Positions 42,090-54,238 of a DNA stretch of 64,000 nt are shown here, one piece after another; the stretch's first letter is position 1, and each line of letters begins with the position of its first letter. The notes under the pieces are model-generated. The model saw only the letters and a list, made by a program, of their open reading frames with translations. It had not been told where the DNA came from and made no database searches. Position numbers and translations under genes: made by a program. This DNA is from Diogma glabrata (taxonomy: Eukaryota; Arthropoda; Insecta; Diptera; Cylindrotomidae): NCBI GenBank assembly GCA_963693315.1, contig OY856186.1, forward strand, positions 370,538,850-370,602,849, written 5' to 3'.

Positions 42090-44260
42090 TATTTATTTTA
42101 GACAAAAATGTCAAACTGAAATTTTTAATCGATACGGGTGCCGACTTATCTTGTATACCGGCAGCAAAGTACCAAATTGGTAATGGCAAACTACCAATTT
42201 TCAGCCACTAAAAATTCAAAATTTTTACTTATTAGTTGCAAATGGAACTAAAATTAACACTTTCGGTAATAAATTACTAACTCTAGATCTAGGCGTTCAT
42301 CGCAATTTCAAACATGAAATTTTGTTGGTAGAGGCGAAGACAGGAAGCGTTTAGTTGGCCAGTTACAAAAATTTCAATCGATGTTGTTTCAGCAGCATCA
42401 GGTGTTACACTAACAGAATCAACCTTCAAACAGATGATAAATATGGAAGACTACTTATGGGTTTTCCAAGAATTACAGCAACGTCGAGGCTTTCCAAAAG
42501 ATCATTTATCTTTTACAAAGCCTCGACATTTTGATCCACAAAAGCATGAAGCTGCAAAGCTGGAATTCGACCACATGCTTAAATCAGGAAACGGTCGACC
42601 CTCGTCTTCTCCAGTTTTATCCCTTTTGCTCTTAATAATGAAGAAAGATAGTGGAGAGTGGCGCCCATGTAGGGATTACAGACGGTTAAATATTGCTACT
42701 GCACCTGATCGATTTTCGATTCCTCACATTTAGGATTTCACCATGAAACTAACTGGTTATGCTATATTCTCAAAAATCGATTTAGTTCAAGCTTATCACC
42801 AAATATCGATCGCTAGTGAAGATATTTATAAAACTGCGATTACAACATTATTTGAACTGTTCGAGTTCCCCCATTTTTTCGCGGAAATTGTCTATTACTG
42901 AAACAATATATTCCGCATTTAATCGCGAGCTTTTAGCTATATATTTAGCAATCAAGCATTTTAAGTATTTAATCGAAAGTCGAACGTTCGTGGTATACAC
43001 GTAGTCCTAGACAAACACAGCACGAATACATCGCTCAATTCACTAACGACATACGTCAAGTAAATGGGAAAAGCAATGTTATAGCCAATTTTTTGTTACG
43101 TACGATGGAAACTACTGATGTTAACGTACTGTTACAGTGTAACACCTTCATCAACGAACAAAAAACTGATTCTGCGATAAATAAGATCATGGAAAGAAAA
43201 CAAGAAAGAATATGTGAAACAAACACTGATATCAACAGACCTTTTGTACCAGTTTCTCTTCGCAAAGTAGTGTTTGGTAAACTGCACAGCTTATATCACC
43301 CAGGAGTTAAGGGATCACGCAAACTATTCACCGATCAATATTTTTGGCCAAACATCGACAAAGATAAATGGATAAAAGCGTGCATTTTTTTTTCAAAAAT
43401 CGAAAGTATCTAGACATTCGTTTTGAGTACATCCATCTGAATCTGGTTGGACCACTTCCATATTCATCCAGTTCTAATTACATTTTTACAATAGTTGATA
43501 TTTTTTCAAGGTGGCCTGAAGCATATCCAAAAGTAGAAATATCAACGGAAATAGTTGCAAAGATTTTCGCTGCATAGTTTCTTTCAAGGTTTTGTGTACC
43601 GTCCACCTTAACAACGGATCGATGTTCACAATTCACCTCAAGTTTGTACTTTGCAATAACCGACTTAATCGGCACGCATCACATTTAATTAACAGCGTAC
43701 CATCCACAGTAAAATGGATTAGTGGAAAAGTTCCACAGACATTTGAAAGAATTTATAACGGCTAGACGTAACACTTCAAACTGGACCGAAGAACTACCAA
43801 TCATATTGCTAGGAATACGTGTTGCGCATAAAGAAGATCTGCAATGTTCGGAGGCAGAAATGTTGTATGCGGACAAACATTATGAATTCCAGGAACAATA
43901 TTCATCAAGAACCCTGTCTCCGTATTCAGATTCTGTTGCGCTAGTTTAAAAGTTAAGGCAGTTCATGTTACATGTAGAATTTAAAAATACCAGAACCAAA
44001 ATCTATTAAACAAACTAAAATTTTCATTCCAAAAACCCTAGAAAACTGCAACTAAGAATCGACAAAGTAAAAAACCTTTAGAACAGTCCTACAATGGTCC
44101 ATTTACTGTAATAAGAAAATTTATGAAGAATTTTGTTGTTTGTGTAAATGGAATAAATGTTTCAACATCAATCAATCGGTTAAAGGCGGCGTTTGGTATT
44201 TTAAAACACAAAATCAAGAAAACAGTAACATTTTAACACGATACACTCGTAATAAATATT
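42090..44260 (+). mobile_element. Second Ty3/Gypsy element (CsRn1-like), internally deleted
   Basis: Protease: FLIDTGADLSCIPAAKYQ (Asp at 42131) and LTLDLGVHRNFKHEILL. RT start: EFDHMLKSGNGRPSSSP, GEWRPCRDYRRLNIATAPDR and [17 protein letters not shown]. The frame then jumps near 42866 to the RNase H end (YSAFNRELLAIYLAIKHFKY), so the RT YxDD box is gone. Integrase follows (43090-43950) and a C-terminal NGINVSTSINRLKAAF tail (about 44148-44200). The RT phrasing resembles arthropod CsRn1-clade Gypsy elements. No LTR was identified. It is more decayed than the element upstream. Confidence 0.82.
43060..43950 (+). pseudogene. Integrase of the second Gypsy element, catalytic Asp lost
   Basis: The zinc-binding region is degenerate (LHSLYHPGVKGSRKLFTDQY then FWPN). 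The core has YIHLNLVGPLPYSSSSNY, where the first DDE aspartate is replaced by Asn (codon AAT 43440-43442). The second Asp is kept in TLTTDRCSQF (about 43604), and the Glu is kept in GLVEKFHRHLKEFI (about 43715). Stops at 43575-43577 and at about 43686 add to the damage. It is inactive even without the stops. Confidence 0.82.
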
Positions 44261-44639
44261 CTTTCAGTCTTATCACTCCTCATGTGAAGTTTAGTGGTGG
44301 AAGTTCAATGGAACACTCTGTGGTATTGTACAGAAGGGAATTAATCGGATAGATGCTTAGTGCAAATCAGTGGGACTTATACTCAATCTGGCTAAAACTT
44401 AGTTAGTCCCGTTTGCCGAGAAAAGAAAACTCAGCATGAAACCCATCAATATGAGGAGGTGCTCTAACTGGGTACTCACCAGCGAATAGTAGGGTGGGGT
44501 ACAAAAAACCATTTTGGTTGCAGTAAAAAATATCACCACCGAATTTTAATCTATTCTCTAATCTAAGCTATGGACTGGTATGGTATTCAAAGATTCCTAT
44601 CAAGGTAATGTAGTATGCAAATTGCTTTGATTAATAGTT

Positions 44640-44760
44640 GCCGCAGATCCAAGCTAAAGAATTATGACTTCAAAACTGTAAGCTATGCCGATGATTTAGT
44701 GCCCATGGTCGGAAAACATGACTTCTGTTTAACGTTTTTTGAAAAACAAAAAATGATTAT
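44640..44760 (+). pseudogene. Possible isolated RT active-site fragment
   Basis: CRRSKLKNYDFKTVSYADDL then VPMVG resembles the R1/I-type LINE palm motif (xxxYADDxxxxxxG). Only this box is visible, with stops on either side. It could be a very old LINE relic or coincidence. Confidence 0.35.
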
Positions 44761-45977
44761 CTAGCACATTTCTATTCAAGATAGTGAACAGATACTAGCA
44801 TTGTTGAACATGCTCCTACTAATGGCTCTAAATTTAACAGCTTAGATGCGACAACGATAGAATACGTCATACTCCGCTATCTTGAACTTTCATTACTCGT
44901 AAACATCAAAATCACTTTCACGGACACAAAGACGTAACTCCAATTGAGTTGGTTGGTTTATTCTCATATTAAATTGCTACCAGTTACTAAAAGTTGGAGT
45001 ACTCATACAGGTACCATTGAACTTTAAGTCGCAATGTTACTTGAACTTTCGACAAAGGGTAAACACATCGTTGACGTCGTATCATCCTATGGGAACATAA
45101 TTTTAATGTAAGCTCAACCTCAACATCCGCTGAAGTTAGACAGCAAAAGTATAAGACAGATTTATAAAGAATAGACCTTAATCCTCATTATTTAGTTTAT
45201 CGAGGGACTGACAAAGGGTTGTGGCCACTCAAAAACCATCCAGTGCATCAGTATATACACGCACTGTTAATGTACAGTTCCTATGTTTTAGTTCTCAACA
45301 TTTTGTAATGTTAAAAACACATGACATGCAGAGCTCATAAGCCACGACAACAAGTCTTCCCTCTTCAATGGCAAAAAATTAAAAACTCTCATTTCACATT
45401 TCCTGAAAGGTTTCCATTCCGAATGATGATGGTGCTCCAGATGCTCTGGTTCATTTGGAAACGAAAACATGACTTGACATTAGTGATGACATGACAGTTA
45501 TTGCATTTCGAAACATGTTTGGTTGTTTTACTCTCAATTGTAAGAAGGTCCAGTCAATTTGCTTGCCATCCTAGGCTTCAATGACTAGAGATGAATCATA
45601 CGCGGCGGATCTAATATGGGCCAGGTTGTGTCATGTATGCTACTCCTAACATGCAATAGTAAATTCGTGTCAAAAACATGATATATTTAATGTCGTACGC
45701 CGTTCAGCATGAATGTTTTGGGGTACAAAATTTTGAAAAAAAACACAAAAAAAAGAAATAAAACGAGTGCACCACCAAGACTACATGGTCACCTTAAAAA
45801 AACTCGCAACATAGATAAAACAGTAACATTACTTTCAAAGGACAACAAATGTCGGTATCAAACCAAAACAAAAGTTTACAAGGAAACACTATCATTATGA
45901 TGTCAGGAACTGTGATTACAGCAAAAACCAGTTGACAAAATTGACCACATCCGTTACTTGTATGTCTAGATACAGAG

Positions 45978-46364
45978 GTGGAATCAAAGACGCTCGTTTA
46001 TATAGAACAAAATGAATTTGAACTTGAAATTGGTGTAAAAATCGTAAAGAATATTATAATCGTAAAGAAGTACGGTCTCACACTTGGATTAGCTCACGGG
46101 AATACAAGGAAATGTGCTTGCTCAAGCTTCAGAAAAACAGGTGCCACTATTATATTTCGGAATGCTCAAAAGCGCAATTTTCAAATGGAAAGGATGTCAC
46201 TCCATAACCATCTCAATAAAATAGGTTTTACTGTCTCCGATAGATACAGATTCTTCAAGTTAGACGCGTCAATAAGGGGACATGTCATATGCAACTGTCT
46301 TGAACTTGTATGGTATCGATACAATAAACTTGGTCGTGGAAGACTTAAAATTTCACTACCATAA
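45978..46364 (+). CDS. Unrecognised 128-codon open frame
   Basis: No known domain is recognised. The predicted peptide has mixed composition with four Cys and no membrane segment. Parts such as ELEIGVKIVKNIIIVKKYGL look regular. It lies among retroelement debris, so it may be a decayed gag/env or a host exon. There is no splice or promoter evidence. Confidence 0.2.
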   Translation: MESKTLVYIEQNEFELEIGVKIVKNIIIVKKYGLTLGLAHGNTRKCACSSFRKTGATIIFRNAQKRNFQMERMSLHNHLNKIGFTVSDRYRFFKLDASIRGHVICNCLELVWYRYNKLGRGRLKISLP

Positions 46365-47200
46365 GAACTATCGTTAAAACCTCAACACGAATCACAGAGT
46401 ATATCTAGTAAGGTGATAGTTGATTTATGTTCAAATTACGCATTTAGATCGATAAATAACAGAGCGTTGTTGGAAAACAGAATCTAATAAGATCAACTCA
46501 TTGATGGGACTCCTGAAACTCTTGACCAACACGGACTTTTAAGTTTGCTTGTTATCCTTAAACGCTTGATAAAAGACAAGTCCTTAACTAGGTTACAGCA
46601 AAAATAACAGGAAATGTTGTGCCATAAGTAGCTACAATCGCCTTTCTATAAAAGGTAACGGAGTGCTCACTAACGTTAGAGTTTTAGGTTTTTATGGTAT
46701 TTTGATGCAACAGAATTAATAGAAATTAAACTGGTAGTCTTTTTCAGTCATTGTACATTGAATCTTTGTAAAAATTAGAAATAAATTAACACGATGAGAA
46801 GTTGGCTTTAGTTATGGAATTCTACTCTCGTAAAAAACATTAACCAAGTGGAATCTCGTTTCCAAAAAGAAGATGGTGGCTATAAAATTTTGATATCAAC
46901 ATTCTTTGCATCGTTGCGTTTATAGAACCGTAAGCAAAAATCAAAACATTTCTTAATAGAAACGGCTAAAGAGATGGACTGAACATTTTTGTCAGTTTCC
47001 AAACCCGGTAATTACATAATTTATATATAATAGGGAGGAATTCGAAAGTAGGGAGGAATTTGGTGCATAAAACATCTGGTTCGAAAGAATATGTTACAGT
47101 CTAAAAATTAACAACGTTTATAGTTCATTGTAGATCAAAAAAGTTGCAGATAATAAGTTCCTATCAGTGAAAAATAAATTTGCTTTGAACTGCAACAGAC

Positions 47201-48650
47201 ATAATTAAATTGAAATAAGAAAAAAAAATTTAATTTGAGTCAATAAGGTAAAAAAGTGAAAATTGAACAATTTCATTAAATAAAATAACATTTTAAAATA
47301 ATGCCATCTTTACATCAACACATAAAATAATAATATTTATTTAGTTTATAAATTTATTAAAATATAAGTAAAAATATAGAACTTACACATTTTTGTTTTT
47401 TTCTAATATAATTTAATAACAAAACCATATGATTTTAATTAAAAATAAACTCATAATATTACTTAAAACAATTTCGAAACCAAAACAAAAAATTAAATTA
47501 ATATTAATCAATTATTATTTATTTTAACAACAAAAAACAGCGACTTTTCATTAGTAAATTTTCTTTCTGTGCTTTTTCCTTTTTTGTTTGATTTTATTTC
47601 TTTTTTCTTATAATTAAAATAATAACCATAAACAATAACAAAATAATAAAAACTCAATAATTTATTAAACTAAAAAAAAATTTACAATGAAAACAAAACA
47701 TAAATTTTTTTCGAATCATAATTCTTTTGTATTTTGTTATTAATTAATTAAATTAATTTAGTAATTTATACTTTTATCTCACCTTTATTTTTTTTTTACT
47801 TTAAATATATGTCAACATATTTTTCTTTCCATCGCTTTTCTTCTATCTATCTATCTCTCTATTCTTCTTTTTTTTTTTTAATTTTCCTTAATTAAATTTT
47901 GGCTCATTCAAGATTTATTTTTGAATTAGTAACTAAAATAATTTCTTTTTTTTTTCGGTTTTAATTTTAACTACATTTCTAATTATTTTGTTCTATTTTT
48001 TTTTAATTGTTTTATGTTTTGTTTTTATTTTTACTTTTAACTACTAGATACTAGTCAGACTAATATTAATTACTACTTAAACACTATTTTGTATTTTTTT
48101 TTAATTTTTAAATTGAAATTTTATTTCCAATATTTTTGATAAAAGAAATAACAAAAAAATAAAAAAAAAACGATAACGTAATTGTAAATGGTTGAAGGAA
48201 TAGTTATTGATTTTTATTTCTTTCGATTTTTATGTTTTGATTTAAGAAATTAGCTGCCATTTTGTTAAAAATACTTTGAAGTTTTTTAATTTTTATTTAA
48301 AGAATGGAAAATTTCGAAATTATGTTTTGAATTTTTAGTATTTTTTGGAGTTTTTTTTTCCTCAAACCGTCTCAATTTTAGAGTGCTGCTATATGCTATG
48401 ACCGATGAAACTGGAATACAGAATATTCAGAATACTTTGTAAATGACATAAATGGTCAAGGTGTAAGGTCAAACTAGTGAAAAAATCGCTTGATTATTGG
48501 GTTGCACTAAAAAAAAAGAAAATGAGATGGGAGATAGATGTACTAGACAAAACGGCAACAGCTCACTTGGGCAAGTCATATTCGCACATAAAACTGACAG
48601 TATGATACTGTTTCCACATTTCATGCAAAGATAAACAGAATTTCGATATG
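47201..48650. other. Very AT-rich spacer, no gene seen
   Basis: This is low-complexity A/T sequence with a short TCTA microsatellite (about 47843-47860). It lies downstream of Pdp1 relative to that gene's direction. Confidence 0.6.
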
Positions 48651-48659
48651 AAAAATAAA

Positions 48660-49500
48660 GTTATCTCTATGGCGACGATTTACCTTTATCGCGACCCCAC
48701 AAAAAAAACATTTGCATTTTGTCAAGTTCTATAAATTTTAAGAACGAGGTTTTCTTTAGTTAAGTAAATTATGAATCATTCAACAAGCCTTTGGTCAACT
48801 TTTGACTTTTTTATGCAACTTAAATTTTTTTTAAAAATTTTAAATAATTAATTTTTAAAGATTGATACTAGTATTTAAAAGAACAACATTTGTGTTTATT
48901 ATTGTCTGTTTTAAATTTACCAAAAACTAAATCAACGGTTCTTCAGTTTAAAATAAACTTAATAGCTTTGCGAGATTTTTCAAAATTTAAAAAATTAGGA
49001 AACAATTATTTTGAAATCCTTTAGTGATTTCAACGATAAACAAAATATTTAATTGAATTTCAATAGGAACGGTGAGTTAGCTTTATAGCGACGATTTACT
49101 TTTATGGCGACCTTACACAAAAAAATGATTGGCTCATACGTTTTGAAAAGCATACAAAAGAAAATGCAAAACAACTGAATGTAACACCATTATTGACCGA
49201 AATTTTTCGGGCAAGATACTCACAATTATTGGTTAAAAATTTTTTTATCAATTCCCATGAATTTTAATTAACGAGTTTTGCATTATATAAATGAATTTTG
49301 CTTAACTTTATAAAGTTTTAGAAAATTTAAATTAATTTTTAAAAATTGATGCTGGTTTTAAAAATACACCAATTTTGTTTATAGATATCTCTTTTAGATC
49401 GACTTAATCCCTTTGCAGATTCTTTCAAATTCTAAATACTTGAAAATATTTGTTTTGAAATTATTTCTGTGATAAAAAATTTTATGCCACAACCGACAAT
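48660..49500 (+). repeat. ~410-bp degenerate tandem duplication
   Basis: GGCGACGATTTACCTTTATC (48671) and AGCGACGATTTACTTTTATG (49087) start similar stretches that go on with CCACAC/CACACAAAAAAA, a T/A-rich part, and an ATTGATACTAGT/ATTGATGCTGGT box (48860 and 49345). Confidence 0.6.
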
Positions 49501-49649
49501 AATAGGTCAAGGATGTCATGGATTTGGAGATGAGGAAAATCTTAGAAAATCCCAGTTTAAAAATACCATTTTTGACATAAAAAAGAATTTTTAAAAATGG
49601 ATATTTTAAAATAAATAACTTTAAATAATATTATTTTCTTGGTGTCTTA

Positions 49650-52010
49650 GGGACTTAGGGTTCTAGAGACCATAGGGCCCTAGTTTCAATAAAAATTGCA
49701 AAAACAAAAATTGTATTTTGTTAATTTTAAATTTTAAAAAATTTAAAAATTTGATAGAAATCCATTCTTTGAAATAATTTCAATTTCATGATGAATCAAA
49801 TTTTAAAAAATTTTTAGAATTTAAAATTATTTTTTTGTAAAAATTAAATCATTTCTATAATCAGTTCATAAGTTTTTTAAATTTTGAAAGCGATTAATTT
49901 TAAAAATAATTTTCCCTTAAATCTTCTTTCAGGTATGCAGAATTAGGAAGGAATTTATTAACGTTGATCTTAAACTTTTGAGGATTAAAATTATCAGGAG
50001 AGACCCACGCCGGTAAGGCATTACAGAGATGAGAAACTCTGTAGCGACAGTTCTACATCTTGTCACTCGAACCGTATAAGGATGGGCTACTATTGATGCT
50101 CTGGTGAAACGCGCGAGGTAAGATGGCTCAGGCAAAATCGATTTGATCACCGTAGACCCGCTCGTCCATAATATACTTGTAAAATACCGTCAAATCAGCA
50201 ACGTCTCTTCTACTTTGCAAGGAATCAAACTCGTTAGTAAGATTTAAGTTGCCAATCATTTTAACAGCCCTCCTTTGTAAAGAATAAAGGCATTTCAAAC
50301 TCCTTATGTAGGCTCCACCCCATATGTAATAACAATATTCCGTGCAGGGACGAATAAATTATTTATATATTAAAAGAAGATGCCTAGCTATAATTTGCCT
50401 AAGGGCTTAGTTTCTAAGGTTTTGAGGAATCAAATTTTTACAAAATCACAAATACTAAAATTTTATTTGGATAATTGTAAATTTTTAAAAATTTTTTGAA
50501 AGCCATTCTTTTTTAACAAATTCAACTTTATGATGAATCAACATAAAATTAAAATTATTTCAAAGAATGGATTTTTACCAAAGTTTTTAAAAATTTATAA
50601 TTATTTTATTTGTTTTTTAAATTTTTAAATTTTGAAAGCCATTAATTTTTTAAATAATTTTCCCTAACATCTTCTTTCAGGGATGCAAGTCTTAGGATTC
50701 CAGTATTTTCCCAACACGGTACCTAGCTATAAATTGCTTACGCGCATAGTTTCTAAGATTTTGAGGAAATACTTTTTAAAAAATCGCAAATACAAAATTT
50801 ATGTTTTGATAATTTTAAATTTTATAAAATTTAAAAATTTTGTTAAAATCAATTCCTTGAAATAAATTGAATTTTATAATGCATCAACATAAAATTGATA
50901 TTAATTCAAGGAATGGATTTTTACCAAATTTTAAAATTTTTTAAAATTTAAAATTATCTTACTTGTAAAAATTAGTCATTTCAATAATCAATTTTGATTA
51001 ATTTTGAAAATAATTTCAGTATTAATCCCAATACAACCTAGCTATATATTCCTTATGGGCATAGTTTTTAAGGTTTAAAGAAAACAATTTTAAAAAATTG
51101 CAAATACAAAAACTGTATTTTGATTATTTTAACTTTTAAAAAAATTAAAAACATTGGAAAAAATCCATTTTTTAAATAAATTCAATTTTATCATCACTCA
51201 TTTCAATAATCTATTCATAAATTTTTTTTAATTTTGAAAACGATTGATTTTAAAAATAATTTTCCCTTATATCTTCTCCGGGAATACAAATTTTAGGATT
51301 CTAGTATTTTCCCAAAACGACCTAGCTATAAATTGCTTACGAGCCTAGTTTCTAAGGGTTTGAGGATTAAATTTTTAAAAAATCGTAAACATAAAAATTA
51401 TATTTGGATAATTTTAAAATTTAAAAAATTTTTAAAATTCGGTAAAACTCCATGCTTTGAAATAAATTCAATTTTATGATGAATCAACGTAAAATTGAAA
51501 TTATTTCAAAGAATAGCTTTTTACCAAATTTTTAAAAAATTTTAAAATTATCTAATTTGTAAAAATTTACTCATTTCAATAATCAGTTCATAAGTTTTTT
51601 AAAATTTTGTAAGCGAATAATTTTAAAAATAATTTTCCCTTACATCTTTCAGGGATGCAGATTTTAGGATTCCAGTATTTTTCCAATACGGCCTAGCTGT
51701 AAATTGCTTACGGGGATGGTTGCTATGGTGATGAGGATTGAAATTTTTACAAAATCAAAAATACAAAAATTATAATTTGATAATTTTAAATTTTAAAAAA
51801 ATTTAATAAAACTCCATTCTTTGAAATAAATTTAATTTTATGATGAATCAAATTTTTAAAATTTTAAAAAATTTATAAGTATCTTATTTGTAAAAATTTA
51901 CTCATTTCAATATTATGAGGATTATGTTACGAGGATTGAATATTTAAAAAATCACAAATACAAAAATTATATTTTGATAATTTTATTTATATAAAATTAT
52001 ATTTAATTAT
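49650..52010 (+). repeat. Degenerate tandem array, ~270-380-bp units
   Basis: Repeated boxes CCTAGCTATAAATTGCTTAC and GTTTCTAAGGTTTTGAGGA recur at about 50388, 50723, 51038, 51311 and 51692. Each is preceded by TTTCAGGGATGCAG..TTAGGATTCCAGTATTTTCC and followed by long A/T tracts containing a short inverted repeat (AATAAATTCAATTTTATGAT / CATAAAATTGAAATTATTTC). It is interrupted by a LINE fragment at 49937-50375. Confidence 0.75.
49937..50375 (-). pseudogene. LINE RT C-terminal fragment
   Basis: The minus strand matches the 3' part of the LINE at 1613-3577: FIRPCTEYC..IWGGAY (about 50355-50310), QRRAVKMIGN, DSLQSRRDVADLT, YIMDER, then SILPEPSYLARFTRASIVAH and PYTVRVTRCRTV. A frameshift leads to VSHLCNALPAWVSPD and the end near 49937. 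It is a separate, more diverged and strongly 5'-truncated copy of the same family, in opposite orientation. Confidence 0.9.
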
Positions 52011-53851
52011 ATTTTGATACTTTTAAGCATTTTTATGGAACGATTTTCTTCAAACCATTTTTTTTTCAAAATTGTATCATTACATAAATTTGAAATTTGA
52101 ATCAGAACAACAGAGCATTTGTCACTCTGTGGTTTTAACAGCTGTGAAATTTTTTACAAAATAATTTTAAATAAATTTTAAAATTTAAATCTTTTTCTCA
52201 ACTATTGTAATCCGATTTTTCAAATTTTGTAAATTTGATGTAATTTTTTCTTAAACTCATTAGTAATTTTCCTTCAACCAATATAACATAATAAAAACTA
52301 ATTAATAAACTTTTTTTGTCTCTAATTAATAGCGCGCGGAATATAATATATATATTATAATAACAATAATAAAAACAAAATTTGAACGAGTATCAGTGAA
52401 ATAAATTTTTATAATTATATCATAACATTACTTTTTTTTATATAATATTTTTTGCGGTTCTGTTATTTAATTTATTAATAAATTTATAATTTTTTCATAT
52501 AATTTTTTTTTTAATTATTTAACATACTACAACTAAACAAATACTATTTTTCATTATAATAACTTTTTTTTAATTTAATTAATATTATTAGAATAATGTT
52601 TTTTATAACTTGATTTTAGTTTTTTAGTTTGATTTGTTAGCTACAACTATTTACAAAAAAAAATTAAATTAAATTAAATTAAATTAAAAACAAAATAAAA
52701 TGGATTCTATGTATAAAAAAAAATAACTAGCTTACGGTAACTGATGAAAAAAAAACTAATTCTTTTCTTGTTTTCTAAATTTAGTTTAATTTAATTAAAA
52801 TTAAATTAATAAAAAAATTTAAATTATTTGTCAATCAATCATTGATTTTATTGCTTGTTGATTTTTGAGTTTTTTTTTTGTTTGTGGTGATGTATCTTGA
52901 TATATGGATTCAGGTACAATATTCTTAAAGATTTGATGATTTTGGTGTAAGATGAAACTGAGAAACACACGGCAAATTATATTTTAATTAGGATGTAACG
53001 AAGATATTGTAAAATATTTGTTCTGGACGGAACTAATTCGTATATCGTTAATTTTTTTTGTTTCTTTTACACATAAAAAAAATTTCAATGGCATAATTTT
53101 AAAAATTCATTATTTTCACAAGAAATATTTTCTTAGAATTCATTCCCGACAAATTTCCCAAAAAAAACGTATGCCAAGAAACATTTGAACAGAAAAGATT
53201 TAAAAGAATTTCATACCAGATTTTCGGTTTTTAAATTTTTGTATGAAATTTCTAAAAGTCTTTTAAAATCTTTCTCTTTCGTTATAAAAACAGAAAAAAA
53301 ATTTAAATTTTAAATTTTGACTTGCATCTGAATCTTTTCAAATTTAAAAAAAAAAATATAATTGATTATACTTAGTTGTTGTTCAACAACAAAATTCAAT
53401 GATTGATTTTTATTTTTTTTGTATTTATAATTTAATTAATTTAATTAATTTTAACTTTATTTCTATTTATAATTAATTTCTTTTTTATTCGTTAGAAATA
53501 ATAATATAATCATTTATTTAATAACAATAAAAACGACGATGGTTTCTCTGATGTTTTTTTTTTATTATAATTTAAAATTTTTAATTAAATTTTTTGTTGT
53601 TAATTTTTATAATTTTAATTTTTATTTAATATTAAATGGTGATAATGATGCTTTTGGTTTTGTTGATTTTGATGATTTGATGTTAGCTTTTTATTCTAAT
53701 TGATTTATCTCTTATTGTTGTTTTTATTTGTTACAATTTAAGCAATAATTTTATTATTAAAAATTAATTAATCTTATAGTGTGTGTAATTTTGTTTGTTT
53801 TCTGATATTATTTTTATTTTTTTCATTTTTCAAAAAAAAAATGAATTATTA
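52011..53851 (-). other. Pdp1 3' UTR and downstream AT-rich DNA
   Basis: Immediately after the Pdp1 stop, the minus strand continues as A/T-rich sequence without open frames; part of it must be the 3' UTR. Several AATAAA-type signals occur on the minus strand, so I cannot choose the cleavage site. No other feature was recognised. Confidence 0.5.
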
Positions 53852-53938
53852 TTACACGTCTTGATATTTTGATAAACGTGCTCTTAATTCCATATTCTCT
53901 TGTTTTAATTGTTCAAGTTCACGATGCAGTGACATATT
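53852..53938 (-). CDS. Pdp1: Pdp1 last exon: leucine zipper and C-terminus
   Basis: This exon begins after the acceptor TTATTTTTAG and encodes NMSLHRELEQLKQENMELRA then RLSKYQDV and TAA (53854-53852). Leucines spaced by seven (L in SLHREL, EQLKQ, MELRA, ARLSK) continue the zipper started in the preceding exon, allowing dimerisation with other PAR-bZIP proteins. The -SKYQDV end matches the end known from insect Pdp1 (SKFQDV). The junction with the upstream exon keeps the frame (Glu|Asn). Confidence 0.95.
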   Translation of the reverse strand, partial: NMSLHRELEQLKQENMELRARLSKYQDV

Positions 53939-53996
53939 CTAAAAATAAGAGAATAAAAAATCAATACGAAATTCAGTCGTAAAATTAGATCCATAC
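53939..53996 (-). other. Pdp1 intron (58 bp)
   Basis: The donor GTATGG follows the codon GAG and the acceptor is TTTTTAG before AAT. It is short, as is common in insects. It interrupts the zipper between LEKE and NMSL. Confidence 0.92.
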
Positions 53997-54238
53997 CTCT
54001 TTTTCAAGAAAGCCAGCTCTCAATGCGATTTGATTCTCTTTCATTCTTCTTGCATCACGTGACCTTTTAGCCGCCATGTTATTCTTTCTACGTCTAGCCC
54101 AATATTTGTCATCTTTTAATTCATCTGGAACAAATTGTTTCCGTGATTTTTTTATCATCGGTTGGGGTTTTAATTCTTCATCTGAAAAAGCGCGTGTACG
54201 TGGATCAAATTTTCTACCCGTTGATGCCAGTGAAAATG
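53997..54238 (-). CDS. Pdp1: Pdp1 exon: PAR domain, basic region, zipper start
   Basis: This exon encodes the DNA-binding core of a PAR-bZIP transcription factor. In Drosophila, Pdp1 activates circadian and growth/muscle genes and opposes Vrille at V/P boxes. After the acceptor GTTGCAG it reads [40 protein letters not shown] then LKDDKYW (PAR domain). The basic region follows, [20 protein letters not shown], with the invariant Asn and Arg contacts, and then [14 protein letters not shown] entering the zipper. It is 242 bp with no stop. Conservation against the known insect protein is near complete in the basic region, so this is a live gene. HLF/TEF/DBP are its vertebrate relatives; Vrille lacks this PAR domain. 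Confidence 0.96.

Larger units (their letters stand above)
44261..47200. other. Relic-rich DNA without assignable genes
   Basis: Around 44670-44740 the frame KNYDFKTVSYADDLVPMVGK looks like the YADD active-site region of a LINE reverse transcriptase without any other RT motif. A 128-codon frame at 45978-46364 is listed separately. Otherwise no domain, RNA gene or repeat was recognised. Confidence 0.35.
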
